Assembly: GCA_003254925.1 (NCBI GenBank) | Contig: QANZ01007536.1 | Location: 323,407 to 387,406 of the forward strand | Direction of reading: 5' to 3' | DNA length: 64,000 nucleotides | Origin: Chamaecrista fasciculata | Lineage: Eukaryota; Streptophyta; Magnoliopsida; Fabales; Fabaceae | Part shown: positions 35,780-47,359 of the stretch, piece by piece | Numbering within the stretch: position 1 is the stretch's first letter | Layout: each line of letters opens with the position of its first letter | Notes under the pieces: model-generated | Databases searched by the model: none | The model's input: the letters and a program-made list of their open reading frames with translations, nothing else | Told to the model about the DNA's origin: nothing | Program-made: the position numbers and the translations under genes

Positions 35780-36150
35780 GTTTGTGTTCGTGTTTCGCTC
35801 TCTGCACATAGATGGATCGAGAATTAGAGGTTTCGTGTTCGATAAAGATGATGAACAATTGGTGTTCGTGTTCGTGTTTCGCTCCATTATCGTCTTCATT
35901 GTCATGGGTTTTCGAAATTGCAGAAGCGAAACCGTCCATTATCGTCTTCATCGTCATGGGTTTTCAAAATTGCAGAAGCGAAATCATCAATTACCGTCTT
36001 CATCCTCTTCATCGTCTTCGGTTTTCGAAATTGCAGAAGCGAAATCGTCCATTCAACTGAAATGGGTTTTCGAAATCAAAGCCAAAACGCTGATGATTTT
36101 TTTCTCAGTTTTGAAATCAAAGCCAAAATGGGTTTTGTGAGATGATTTTT
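35780..36150. repeat. Minisatellite, ~60 bp unit, plus flanking echoes
   Basis: Three copies of a unit containing 'gggttttcgaaattgcagaa' followed by 'gcgaaaccgtccattatcgt' lie at about 35905, 35960 and 36030. Shorter echoes of 'ggtgttcgtgttcgtgtttc' are upstream (35780, 35850) and of 'gaaatcaaagccaaaa' downstream (36077, 36113). Overlapping frames in all registers are open only because of the repeat. Confidence 0.8.
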
Positions 36151-36179
36151 TTTCTTAGTTTCGAAACTGAGATGATTTG

Positions 36180-36780
36180 CTGAGAATGATGATCAACTGA
36201 TGAATGATGATGATGATGAACCGATGAAGACCATGAATGATGATGATGAACTGATGAGAAGACGAAAAAGATGAAGAGGAAGATAAAAAAAATCAGGGAG
36301 TTTAGGGATTAAAAAAATAAGGTATTTATGTTAAATGGGAAGATCGATGAAGATGAAGATTAAAAAAAAAAAATTAAGTATTAGGGTTTAGGGTTCGCGG
36401 TTTTAGGGTTTAGGGTTTTTAATATTTTTAAGGACTAAATTGGATGAAGATGAAGATTAAAAAAAATTAAGTTTTAGAGGTTTAGGGGTTTAGAGTTTCG
36501 GGTTTTTAATATTTTTAAGGACTAAATTAGAATGTTTGGAAGAGTTTTGGGACACTTTACAATTTTATTTTGAGAATTTGAGACTAAAATGAATGAAAAT
36601 GATGAAAAAGAGGGGGAATTGAGAATAATGAGTTAAGAATGGGTCAATGACATAATTGTACAACTCAGATTTTTTTTTTTAAGGTTTTAGGGTTTAGGGT
36701 TTGAGGTTTGAGGTTTGAAGTTTGGGGTTTAGAGTTTATGGTTTAGGGTTTTAGGTGTTAGGATTTTTAATATTTTTAAG
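36180..36780. repeat. GATGAT tract and degenerate TTTAGGG-like repeats
   Basis: A (GAT)-rich tract at 36180-36290 is followed by imperfect repeats of 'tagggtttagggtt' at 36382-36420, 36475-36505 and 36680-36760. They are separated by a recurring spacer 'ttaatatttttaaggactaa' (three times). The heptamer resembles the plant telomere repeat, but the array is short and degenerate. Confidence 0.7.
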
Positions 36781-36882
36781 GATTAAATTGAAATATTTGG
36801 ATGAGTTTTGAGACACTTTACAATTTTATTTTAAAGTTTGATTCAATTGAATCACACTTTTTTATAAGGTTTGATTCAATTT

Positions 36883-37063
36883 TTTTTTTTTGGTAAATGA
36901 AAGTTTAGGTGAGTTGGGTATCGGGGGCTCACCAAGGCCAGGGCCTGGTGAGGTACTTACAAATCGCCTACCAACAAGGCCCTCACATCGGCAGTGGGAT
37001 TCGAACTCACGACCTTGTGGGTTATGAGTTGACTCCTTACAATCTTGGTCAACCTTCGTTGGC
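36883..37063 (-). mobile_element. tRNA-derived SINE (181 bp)
   Basis: Read on the minus strand: a tRNA-like head with box B GTGAGTTCGAATCCC, a unique body, and an A run at its 3' end (plus-strand T run 36881-36891). It is flanked by a duplication of at least 17 and up to 19 bp, ATAAGGTTTGATTCAATTT (36864-36882 and 37064-37082), the hallmark of LINE-driven retroposition. Confidence 0.9.
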
Positions 37064-37374
37064 ATAAGGTTTGATTCAATTTGATCTAATATCTTTTGTT
37101 TTTAAATGATTATGGTGAATTACAAATTAGGTACATGTGGTTAGGCCGAATCGCATATTACTACCGCGTGATTTGAAAAATTTCACTTTAGGTACCTGAG
37201 ATATGCGTCGTTTAGCAATTAAGGTATCTGTGTTTTTGTTTCGTTAATTTTAAGGGAAAATGCTGACGTGACACAATCTTAGCCATCGATTTTCAATGTA
37301 TCTTAGTCGTCGATTTATATTACATCTTAACCGTTAGTTTCTCTTGCATCTTAATCGTTGATTTTCACTCCAAG

Positions 37375-39145
37375 GTTAAAATCTCATTTTTGGTTCTCAA
37401 ACTATGGGGTAAGTTTCATTTTGGTCATAAAAGTTATTTTTTGTTTCAATTTTGTTCTCAAACTTTTACATTTTTTCCGTTTTGATCTCCAAAATGTGAT
37501 TTTATCAGAATTTTCACTGGTACTTTTAGTCATAAATTAGAGATAAAAATCAACAACAAATTTATCTTCAATTTGTAACTAAGAATGAAAATTTCTCTTT
37601 CTATCTTTGTCAACTCATTTATTATTACGTATTTGAGTAGGGGCGAAAAAAACATAAAAATTACATAAAATAAATAAATGGGTTAAATAAAAAAATGATT
37701 TTTTTTTAAAAATAAAGTAGCTCAGTTTGATTGGGTCGGACCTGATGGCCCGGCCTGAGTCTAACCGGGTCAGGTCTCAAGTCCGGCTCCGCCTGTGATC
37801 AATCTTATATTTGAGAGAATAACGATTCATCTTAATTATTTAGGTTAGAAATACAACGTAAACCATATGAAATAACATTTTTTTGGACAAAAAACGGAAC
37901 AAATATGAAAGTTTGAGGACTAAATGAAATAAAAATTAGTTTTAGGACCAAAATGAAACTTATTGTTAGGAATAATTAGCATTATTATTATTATTATTAA
38001 TGTTAGTAATTCAAAAATTATAGAGTATGCGCACGGTTGAGCTCTTGGCTGAGTCTTGGGGGAAATTGTGAGTTTGTTAGCGAGTAGTAGATTTTAGGAA
38101 GATTATTAAAATTATCTTTTGTTATTCTCACAATCTGTTTAAGATATCTTTCAGATTTGTTATTGATTTTTAAAATATTTAATTAAGATTTGATTAGGGT
38201 TTTTTAGATATTTTGAATTCATGTACTCCCCGAGGGTATTTTCTGATTGAATAAGATGGATGAGTTCCCCTTTAAAAAAAAAATCCCAACAGTGGTATCA
38301 GAGCCTAGGTTGTTTTGAGAGTCTTCCGTTCTTGAAGTTTGTGAGATTGAGTAGCACATCTCTCACATATTGAGATGATGTTGCTACAAAGAATTCTGCT
38401 AGTGGGAGGAACGAATCCTCACCATTAGATTTGAGATTTGTGTTGAATAATTGCAAGAGCTCGGTGAAAGAATTGGCTTGAAGAAGATGAGATATACGTT
38501 GCAGAAGTAGATAAGAAGAAGTGGATCTTTTGTGAGAAGCGCACAAGATTTGATAATTTTTTGGAGAGATGGTGCTCCAATGGGTTAATGATGAGAGAGT
38601 GCATCATTAGCAAAATGATGAGAAAGTGCATCATTATGGAAAGAAGAGAAGCTTCGTAGAAAAGATCCATGGAAAAATTGAAGATTTATGCCATTAAACT
38701 GAATTTTCTTGTGAAGAAATTTCAATTTAAGGGAGGAATTGTTAGGAAAAATTAGCATTATTATTATTATTATTAATGTTTGTAATTCAAAAATTGTGGA
38801 GTATGCGCACGTTTAAGCTCTTGGCCGAGTCTTGGGGGAAATTGATTTTATTTTAATTATTGTATTTATTTAATTATGAGTTTGTTAGCAAGTATTTTAG
38901 GAAGATTATTAGAATTATCTTTTGTTATTCTTACAATCTGTTTGAGATATCTTTCAGATTTGTTATTGATTTTTAGAATATTTAATTAGAATTTGATTAT
39001 GGTTTTTTTAGATATTTTGAATTCATGTACTCCCCTATATAAGAAGGTATTTTCTGATTGAATAAGATGGATGAGTTCTCCTTAAAAAAAAAAAATCCTA
39101 ACACTTATCCCATAGTTTGTGGACCAAAATTTGATTTTTCAAAGT
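37375..39145. mobile_element. Second-level TIR element split by the TRIM
   Basis: Left end 'tggttctcaaactatggggt' is inverted at the right as 'cccatagtttgtggacca'. 'aagtttcattttggtc' at the left pairs with 'gaccaaaatgaaactt' just left of the TRIM. The boundaries are approximate, and I could not fix a target duplication. Confidence 0.7.
37964..39103 (+). mobile_element. Miniature LTR retrotransposon (TRIM-like, 1,140 bp)
   Basis: LTRs 37964-38291 (328 bp) and 38740-39103 (364 bp) start TGTTAGGAA/TGTTAGGAAA and end AACA. The 5' LTR is followed by TGGTATCAGAGC (38293-38304), the plant initiator tRNA-Met primer-binding site. A purine tract AAGGGAGGAAT ends at 38739. The internal region is only 448 bp and encodes no gag or pol. 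A perfect 5 bp duplication CTTAT flanks the element (37959-37963, 39104-39108). The 5' LTR lacks about 36 bp and the TATA-like 'ctatataagaag' that the 3' LTR has. A dozen or more substitutions separate the LTRs, so it is not recent. Confidence 0.95.
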
Positions 39146-39388
39146 CACGTGAGCGTCATGTCAGTATTTTCTGTTAAAATTGACGGAACAAACCACAGGT
39201 GCATGCCTCATGAACCCAAAGTGAGATTTTTTAAACCACACGACAGTGATGTGAGATTCGGCCTAACCACAAGTACTTAATTTAGTTTACCCAAATAATT
39301 AACTATACATCTACATCTACATTTATAGTTTTTTTATATATCAATAACAACCTTTTCTTTCTCTTTTGAAGTATTGTTAATTTTATAA

Positions 39389-40062
39389 GGTAAAAGATCT
39401 GTTGATGCCCCTAACGATTGGGGTTAGTTTCAGTTATGCCCCCAACGTTTGTTTTGTGTTATTTATGCCCCCAATGTTTCACATTGATTTCAATTATACC
39501 CTAACTTTAATTTTCTTTTGGCCAAAGTCCTATTTTGGTCTCTCAGCTAAGGTTTGCTCAAAGTTCCATTTTGGTCTTTCAACTCAAAGTCCTTCATTCA
39601 TCATCATCTTTACCACCATCACCACCACCACCACCACCACCGTCAGCCGCAGCAACAACAACACCACTGCCGTCAGCAGCAGCACTGTCGCCGCTGCCGA
39701 CAATGCTATGTATCTTGCCGAAAAGTTCGCCGGAGAAGACGAACCTCGCCAGAAAAGCTCGGCGACAGCGACGACAGTGGTGGTGGTGGTGGTGGTGCTG
39801 ACGGCGGTGGTGTTGCTGCTGCTGCTGAAGGTGGTGGTGATAGTGGTAAAATTAGTGATGAATGGAGGACTTTGAGCTGATGGACCAAAACGAAACTTTA
39901 GGCAAACCTGAAGAACCAAAATAGGACTTTGGCAAAAAAAATTGAGGTTAGGGTATAATTGACAATAATGTGAAACGTTGTGGGCATAACTGACACAAAA
40001 CAAACGTTAGGAGCATAACTGAAACTGTCTTCAAACGTTAGGGTACCAATAGATCTTTTGCC
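39389..40062. mobile_element. Mutator-like TIR element with CAC/GTG repeat arms (674 bp)
   Basis: Ends GGTAAAAGATCTGTTG and the inverse of GGCAAAAGATCTATTG. Flanks ATTTTATAA (39380-39388) and TTTTTATAA (40063-40071) match at 8 of 9. The arms include 'ggccaaagtcctattttggt', CAC runs at the left and matching GTG runs at the right, so long frames are open on both strands. Around 39710-39770 a codon-like fragment with LAEKFAGEDE is shared with the truncated copy at 24.95 kb. Confidence 0.85.
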
Positions 40063-40071
40063 TTTTTATAA

Positions 40072-41700
40072 TTATATTTGCTGACTTTACAATTTACAAG
40101 ATTAAGGTTGAGTACTCGAATGTTGGGTTTAATTTTAACAATTTATTTAATCCGCCTAATTGATAGATTTTTTTACCATAACTAATAGTAATAAAGTGCA
40201 TATAAAGTCTTCTAGTAAATTGATATGACTATTTCTTTTACTGCATACAAATTTGCTAATAATATGCAATAGCAAGCATAACAAGGAACTAAACTTCGTG
40301 GGATGAATTCCAAAATCTGGCTTTGTTACAACGGCAGGCAAATCATTTAATTAACACGGCAACATGTCAAAAACACTAATCAGACTGATGCATTTAATAT
40401 AGTTGTTTCATTGTCAAAAACACTAAATCACACGGCAACATGTAATCTTTGTTCACTTGCAATGAGATCCCCTTATGCATCTAAAGTACAATTTTAAGAC
40501 TTTCTAATCAAATTCGAGCCAGTGTCATTATCAATATTATCAATGAGAATGCTAAGCAAAAGATTTTATTGTAGTAGTTTGAGCTAGCTGTGGCATTAAT
40601 AATAAAGGAGGGGAGATTAGGTAAACGATTAGCAATACAAAACATGTAGGGCCTCACTTTAAAACTTGGAATTGAATTATATCCTACATCCACCTATAGT
40701 ATAATTAATGACCTTTTACACTATTTGGAAGACATTATAACCCTGCATTTTCTCTACTCATTTTAAAATTAGCACACTTATATGTGAAACATAATGAATA
40801 TATAACTATATATTATGGATGTATTTTAGAGATGTTAGGCGCTCTCATAATATTTTACAATTATTAAATTAATTTTGCAAGTAGGTCCAAATCTCAAGAG
40901 AGAGGAAAGGAATGTTTATTAGCAAACAAAACTCTCTGAAAAAACAAAATACTAGAGACAAAGAACAAAATGCAAAAGTTAGACCTCTATTTATTTATTT
41001 GTGGTTTTGTGGTTTGTCTACTTTTTTCAAGATAACGACACTCATGATAAAACATGCATGGCTGGAGGGAAAAAAGCCAGAGATATCATTGTTGAATATA
41101 ATGTATTGGTTAATTCAATTTTATTTGGAAGCGTTGAGATAGAGTAGATATCAATGGGATTGATGGAAAAACATTTAATTTGAGTATTGCATGAAAAACA
41201 TATAATGCTAAAAATGATACTTCCTCCGGTTTTATATATCTGATGTTTTGGAAATTTTTTTTTTCTAAAATATCTGATGTTTTATAAATTTAAGAGAACA
41301 TTAATTATTTTTTTTACCATTCTATCTCTATTATATATAGTAGAGTCATAAATGAATAAACATTTTCCAAATAATTTAATAAGGATAGTTTAATCATTTT
41401 ATCTCATTTCTCTTTTCATTCTAGGTGAACTAATCATTTCTTTAATCTGTATACATTTACCTTAGAATAGAGTGTACTTAATTATTATGTCTCTGCATTT
41501 ATAATTATGAAATCATGGTTTCTGTTATTGTTATTGTAATTTAATACCTCTTGCCCTCCTCTTCCTCATTACAGCCTTTTAAATACATTTTGTAGCCTGT
41601 AGGCCTCTCATGATCGACACTTCACCCTATATATAGTATTAGGTAAAATCGTTGACCTATCCATGAAATGTGAATGTACTTATCAATTAAATTTATTTAA
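40072..41700 (+). repeat. Duplication block B, proximal part
   Basis: Intergenic DNA matching block A: 40840-41110 against 25840-26090 and 41620-41690 against 29085-29140 ('acttcaccctatat', 'gttgacctatccatgaaatg'). A half Stowaway end sits at 41219-41295. No gene is supported. Confidence 0.6.
41219..41295 (+). mobile_element. Stowaway-like MITE, left half only
   Basis: 'acttcctccggttttatata' matches the left end of 29150-29353, followed by 'tctgatgtttt' twice. The right terminus is missing. Confidence 0.6.
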
Positions 41701-42243
41701 GGTCATTGAGTATTTTGGTCCTAAATGTATGTCTTAATGTTCATTTTCATTTGGTCCATTATATTTTAAAATATTCAAATTGATCCTAAATGTTGGCAAA
41801 ATGATTCATTTTGGTCTTAAATATTGGTAAAATGTTTCATTTTGGTCTCAAACTATTGAATTTGGTCATATTTCTCTTGTCTCTCATTTTAAGTTCAAAG
41901 GATTTGTTAAGAGGAACTCGTATCTCTAAATTCGTTACATTCAAATTTGAAATAAGAGAGATATAATCAATTTTGCTTGTTTGAGCATGAAACGAGCGGT
42001 ATACTTTTAAGACCGATTTGACCTCGTTTATTGACAACCCCAACTGGATAGAGAAAGTACTCTTCTAGAACAATATGTAGCTCTAAACTCGTCACATTTG
42101 AACTTAAAACAAGTCATATTCAATAGTTTGAGACCAAAATAAAACATTTTGCAAATATTTAAGAGCAATTTGAACATTTTGAAATATAATAGACCAAAAT
42201 GAACAGTAAGACATACATTTAGAACCAAAATAACCCTTATTCT
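41701..42243 (-). mobile_element. Mutator-like MITE, family 1, copy d (543 bp)
   Basis: Inverted orientation relative to 6610. A perfect 9 bp duplication TTTATTTAA flanks it at 41692-41700 and 42244-42252, which fixes the family as Mutator-like. The tips have decayed compared with copies a and b. Confidence 0.88.
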
Positions 42244-43762
42244 TTTATTTAAGTGAAAGAATGGGTCAATATATGGCATATATCCAATTTTATAATTTCT
42301 TAACTCCATACTTGTACTATACCATAAGAGCAAAACATGCATGTAAGCTAAAGCAACCACCTTTCTTCCCTCTCTTGGATTCCATGCCATGCGCAAAACC
42401 CTAGAAGCTAAACTGGTAAAGAAAAAAAAAACACTTAATAACCACATTTTCTACTTCTTTTATATTTTATTCGAATTGATGGAACAAATTGACCAATGGT
42501 TTGCCAGTTGAATTATTCAAGAATATAAGATTTGTTTTCTTTTTTTCATTGACAAACAGGGAGAGGCTAAAACTAAAAGGAAAAAAAGGGGATCGGAGTT
42601 ACGTGATGAAATTTGTATCTTCCTTAATATTAAAGCTTTTCTCTGATCAAGCCCATCATTTTCTTTGTACATCAGCTATATTAATAAACATTTTTAAAAA
42701 CTGTTTTTATCCATATATATATATATATATATATATCTTTGTGCCCTTTGACTTTTAATTAATTTCTATTTTTTTTCTTATAAGTTTTGTACGCAACTCT
42801 CATCATATAGATAAGACAAGGTCACAAAGACAAATGAAGGATTGGTCTCTTGCGTATTTGACATAGAGATTTTCCTTTTAATAATAATGAAAATACATAA
42901 AAGTAGGCGAGAGAGGAAGAAATTAAAATTCGTGTTTATAATTAAGGTATATATATATATATATTAGTAATTCATGTACAATCAAAGCAACTTTCAGTAA
43001 CTCATCATATACTTTTTTTGGGGTTAATTTGTCAGTATGTGGTTGACTTTTTATTTCATACATTGAATTTGTTTTAATTCAACTGCAAAAATTGAAAGTC
43101 TATATGTCAAACTCCTTTCATATATATATATATATATATATTCATGTATTAATCGCAATACATCTTAATACACAATGTGTATATACAAGAAAAGCCCAAG
43201 ATTAATTCCTATTCCCATTTCCCCACTTTTCACTCCTAAAACTAATCTTCTATTTATTTAATTATTATAAGTAATTACAATTAGTAAAGTAATTAGATAG
43301 ATAAAGGGGTTTGAATGTTTGATCACCGTTTGGGAGATGGAGAGCACGTGCATGCAGAACTTTGGACAATAATTGAAATCATGAGAAATGGGATCATGAT
43401 CACATGTCTAGTGAACAAGTTTTGAAGTAAACAAAATTAAATCACCCTTGGTCAAAACTCAAAACCACCATCACTAACTAGACCTAATAATAATTAATCC
43501 TAAGATGTTAGTTTTTTTTTTCTCCTTACATGCATCTTTTATCTGAGACACTATCTGACGATAAATATGAACATCTCTCTTAATGGGAGTTTAAATACAA
43601 ATTCATGACTTTGTTAAAAATTAACCAATTCTATTAGTGTTAACCCTCACCAATATAAGAGGTAGGTTTTGCATATGTATATGGAAATTAGCTTCTTTTT
43701 CATGAATGGCCTTAATTAAAATAAGAAAGAAAAAAGCAAGACAAAGTGTTGTGCATATATGA
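42244..43762 (+). repeat. Duplication block B, middle
   Basis: 42365-42600 aligns with 29905-30120. TA arrays at 42715-42735, 42949-42963 and 43121-43140. No gene supported. Confidence 0.6.
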
Positions 43763-43922
43763 CAATTTGGATCCTCTATATATAGTGCACTATAGGTGTA
43801 GTGCTGTGAGAGAAAGGAATAAGTAGAGAGAGAAAATGAGTCCCACTAACACTTTCTCTCTCTACCCTATTCCTTTCTCTCTCAGCACTACACTCCCAAA
43901 GTACTACAAAGGATCCAAATTG
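43763..43922. mobile_element. Foldback MITE (160 bp)
   Basis: Near-palindromic, with tips CAATTTGGATCC and GGATCCAAATTG. The arms share 'gtagtgctg.gagagaaagg'. No clear target duplication, so the superfamily is open. Confidence 0.75.
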
Positions 43923-45123
43923 ATATGTATCATCAATTAAAACTATCTTATAATATTTAGTGTGGATATATATGGCACAACACACTCTCCATCCGACACC
44001 ACAACCCCACACTTGAACAATTGATAATGAAATGAAGAAAAAAGTTTTGGTGTCTCCGAGGCTTCAAAATGAATGAATGTAAAGAAAATGACTTTGGCTC
44101 AATGGAGGGATCCCAATGGGGCCTCACTCACCCATCATCTTATTATATATATAGTGCATTTGTGTGTTGTGTCCATCTATCTGTGATCTATTTCTACACA
44201 CTGAGCTATAATCATGTGCTTTAGACCAATATATCCCTACTTTTCTCAAAGGACCAACTTCATTTGACAATTCAAAATCATTCTTTTATCTTGCTATATA
44301 TCATCATCATCATTTGCCTTTTCCTTTCTCTCTTCATTTCCCTTTTTCCACTTTTCTTTTCTATTTGCCTTTTCCACCATGTTCAATTATTTTATCATCT
44401 TCAAATGGGGCTACTAACTTAAAAAAAAAAATTGTGATCACCTGTATATATATTATTACCAGTTTGTGAAGATAATTTCTCACATTATTCGAAAACATTA
44501 TTTTGTCTATTGATGACGATACAATGGGGTCGTTGCACCCATAAAAAAAATGGTCGAAATGTTATTTTGATGAATTTTTATTTACATATCTACCTTTGGA
44601 ACAAAGAGAGTTGGTAAGATTTGCTTAATACAATTTTGATTTCTCATTTTTATTTCACAGTAGTGTTCGAGTGTTTGGGTTTAGAAGCTCATTTTTAGCC
44701 TTTATGGGTTATTATAGTTATCGGGCCTTTTCTTATGAATTGTTGAACTTGCATGGATCCGCATTGACTGCTAAAAGAAAAGAATTAGCTTGAAACCATT
44801 GTTGTGGATCACAACTAATTAGCCACTTGGCACTTTCTCTTTTACTTTTGAGTTATCACCTTTAGGATTTGTATTATAATTATTATACTTTTATTTTACT
44901 AGTTTTGAAGTAATTATATGATTTTCAAATAATCAAAATACTGAGGATTACAATTTTAAACTCAAAAATAAAAAATAAAAAATTTTACCGTTACTGTAGG
45001 TAAGGACCATCTTCCATTTAAGTTTCTCGTGAATAGAGAAACTGGTCCCATCCTTGGAGTCAAGGAGTGGTAATAGAGGACAATATGATTCCGTATAGTC
45101 CAAAATATTATTATTTCTCTCTC
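43923..45123 (+). repeat. Duplication block B, distal part, then unique DNA
   Basis: 44040-44350 aligns with 33655-33960. Beyond about 44800 I see no match and no gene. Confidence 0.55.
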
Positions 45124-46515
45124 ATTGTGTTGTTGTAGGACAAGCTGTAATCTTGAGTTCTAAAATCATTTGTGATGATCCCTCACTGTGGGTTAGTTCC
45201 TCTATATTGTTAGTTTACCCTTCATGTGGGTGGATGTAGGATCGAGAACAATCTTAGTCTAAATTGTTATAAATTTACTAGTGTGATTTTCTCTTCACTT
45301 TATCTCTAAGGTGATATCTTCTATGTCTCTTAAACATAATTAAAGAGGTTTTTCAAAAACTTTTTCACAGTGAACCTAACATCATAAATGAGTTGGGTTT
45401 TATTTTTTTGGTTGCTCAACCCAGCTCACGAAATTGGTGGGTTAAACCCATTTTGGTGACCCTACAAGAAATCTTTGTATCTTGGCATTCAAGAGGCCAA
45501 GGCCCTCCCACATTTTCCTGATATTTTGCCTTACCCTAACATCATCTATCAATATATATAATATGCCCCATCCTGTTCTGTTTTATATTTTTCGAACATG
45601 TTGGTGTTAGAGTTGTGTCAATGAAATTTGTTTCATAACAGTTGTTCTGGACAATTATGAGGAAGTTTTGGGATTTGAAGGAGTGAATGATAAGGTGAAG
45701 AAAAGATTTCTAGTTAGTATGGGAGATTTCAAGTGTATCAAATAACTAATGGGATTTTCTTTGCTGCTGATTATCTATTTGTGATTGCTATTATATAAAT
45801 TTTAGGCCAAAGTGCAAATTTGGTCTCATATCTTTTGCTCAGTTCCCAATTTGGTCTTGTATATTTTTTTGTTGTAGTATTGGTCCTATATCTTTGCAGA
45901 AGGTCCCAATTTTGGTCCCATATCATTTTTGGTCCCATATCTTTGAGTCAAGTTGCATAATTAGTCCCATATCTTTGCAAAAGGCTCAATAAGTTGATCC
46001 TTTTGTAAAGATATGGAACCACTTCTAAACTTGACTCAAAGATATAGGAGTATAGGACCAATTCTGCAATTAACCTTAAGATATGGGACCAAATCTGCAA
46101 CCAAAAAAGATATGGGACCAAAAGTGCAACAAAAAAAGATATGAGACCAAATTGGGAACATAGCAAAAAATATGGGACCAAATTTACACTTTAGCCTAAA
46201 ATTTATAATTTATATAAATTACTAGTTCTCATTTCTGGAGTCCAACTTGTATCAGTTCTCTTTTCTAAACATAACTTTATGCTTATCTGATCCTTGTAAC
46301 TTGAGGAAAAATAACACCTATTTGGGGGTATCCACATGAATCCACTATTTATATACTCTACGAAAATTGCAAGAAAAATAACTATGTAGCTAGTAATCTA
46401 GACTTCCTTATCTAGCAAGAATTTTGATTTTCAACAGTTTTTTCAAATGAATGCAACAGAACCGTCTAAATATCATCAAACACAATAGCCAAAATAAAAA
46501 TATCAGGGCACAGAA
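45124..46515 (+). repeat. Duplicated segment, copy 2
   Basis: Colinear with 13098-14045 (see there) but enlarged by a MITE at 45805-46196 and by about 40 bp near 45214-45258 that copy 1 has lost. It lies just downstream of the PPR gene, as copy 1 lies just downstream of the PLP-protein gene. Confidence 0.85.
45805..46196. mobile_element. Mutator-like MITE (392 bp) with a known empty site
   Basis: Tips GGCCAAAGTGCAAATTTGGT and the inverse of GGCTAAAGTGTAAATTTGGT, with repeated 'gatatgggaccaaa' inside. Flanks TAAATTTTA and TAAAATTTA match at 8 of 9. The paralogous segment at 13098-14045 has one uninterrupted copy of this target. Confidence 0.88.
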
Positions 46516-47359
46516 ATAAAGAAACTGAAAATTAAATATGTTAATCACAATGGGACATCTGAATAACTGAGCTCAACAATTGTGAGGAATGCATGCTTTA
46601 ATTTAGGTAATTAACAGCAACAGCCGGTACAATACAATGTTTTAGTGCGTTGACAAAGAATTTCAGTGACAAGTAATGGATTTATCGGAAACAAGATTAA
46701 TTGAGCTTACCTTGCCTAAAATTCTAGAAAATATTTTCTGCCGAACTGGTTCATCATCAGAGTTCTTAGAGGTACAAGAAGAAAAGAAACTAAATTCATA
46801 TGGAATAGAGGTTTTCACAGGGAATGCCTGCCTGAATGTCTTGCCCACCTACTCCATAATTTGAAGCTTTATTCTGGTCACAACTAATCATCAGAAAACA
46901 TCACTGAGAAAGAAGCAGAAATAGCGAGTTTGGCCCTGCATTAGATTTGCTAAGTCAAAGTTTAAAAAGTAAAGGGAAGGATTGTCCTCTAAGCAAAATA
47001 AATTCTGCAAAGCACATGATTCACTAATAAGCCAGGAATTATATTTGTAGAAATATTTCAACAATTTATGACCGCTAGAGCCAAATCCTACCATGCATGG
47101 AATTGAAATGAAATCATTGCATTAGGAAAACAGCCAATTAACCATTGCAAACTTGATCAGCATCAATGTCAAATATGCCTTCTGCAAGCACAGCACATTG
47201 TAAAAATGATTAACAAGCTTTCTGCTTATGCTCATTTCACAACCCTTTTAATTGATAGCTAAGTAATTTTAGCTTACCTGAAAGGCCAAAAACAAACTGA
47301 GGGGGGAAAGGGGCAATGATGCTGAAGGTTCTAGCATGAAAGGAAGACATACCAATGAT
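46516..47359 (-). other. 3' flank of the PPR gene
   Basis: Moderate AT content and no repeats. It probably includes the PPR 3' UTR. The short complementary ORFs at 46663-46864 have no family resemblance. Confidence 0.4.

Larger units (their letters stand above)
37113..39292. mobile_element. Mutator-like TIR element holding two nested insertions
   Basis: About 160 bp at the left end (37113 onward, 'acatgtggttaggccgaatc') are inverted at the right end (about 39140-39292, 'gattcggcctaaccac'). Flanks AAATGATTA (37104-37112) and AAATAATTA (39293-39301) match at 8 of 9. Same broad family as 284-1308. Most of its 2,180 bp is inserted material. Confidence 0.82.

Noticed and set aside
36382..36760. 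Relic telomere or chromosome-fusion site
   Set aside because: The repeats are few, degenerate and mixed with a repeated spacer; a local tandem amplification explains them better.
36883..37063. Functional tRNA gene
   Set aside because: Box B is good, but the acceptor and other arms do not pair and the unit ends in an A tail with a target duplication, so it is a SINE.
39402..40003. Several 60-157 codon ORFs with His, Pro or Val runs
   Set aside because: They are CAC/GTG microsatellites inside a TIR element, open in many frames at once.
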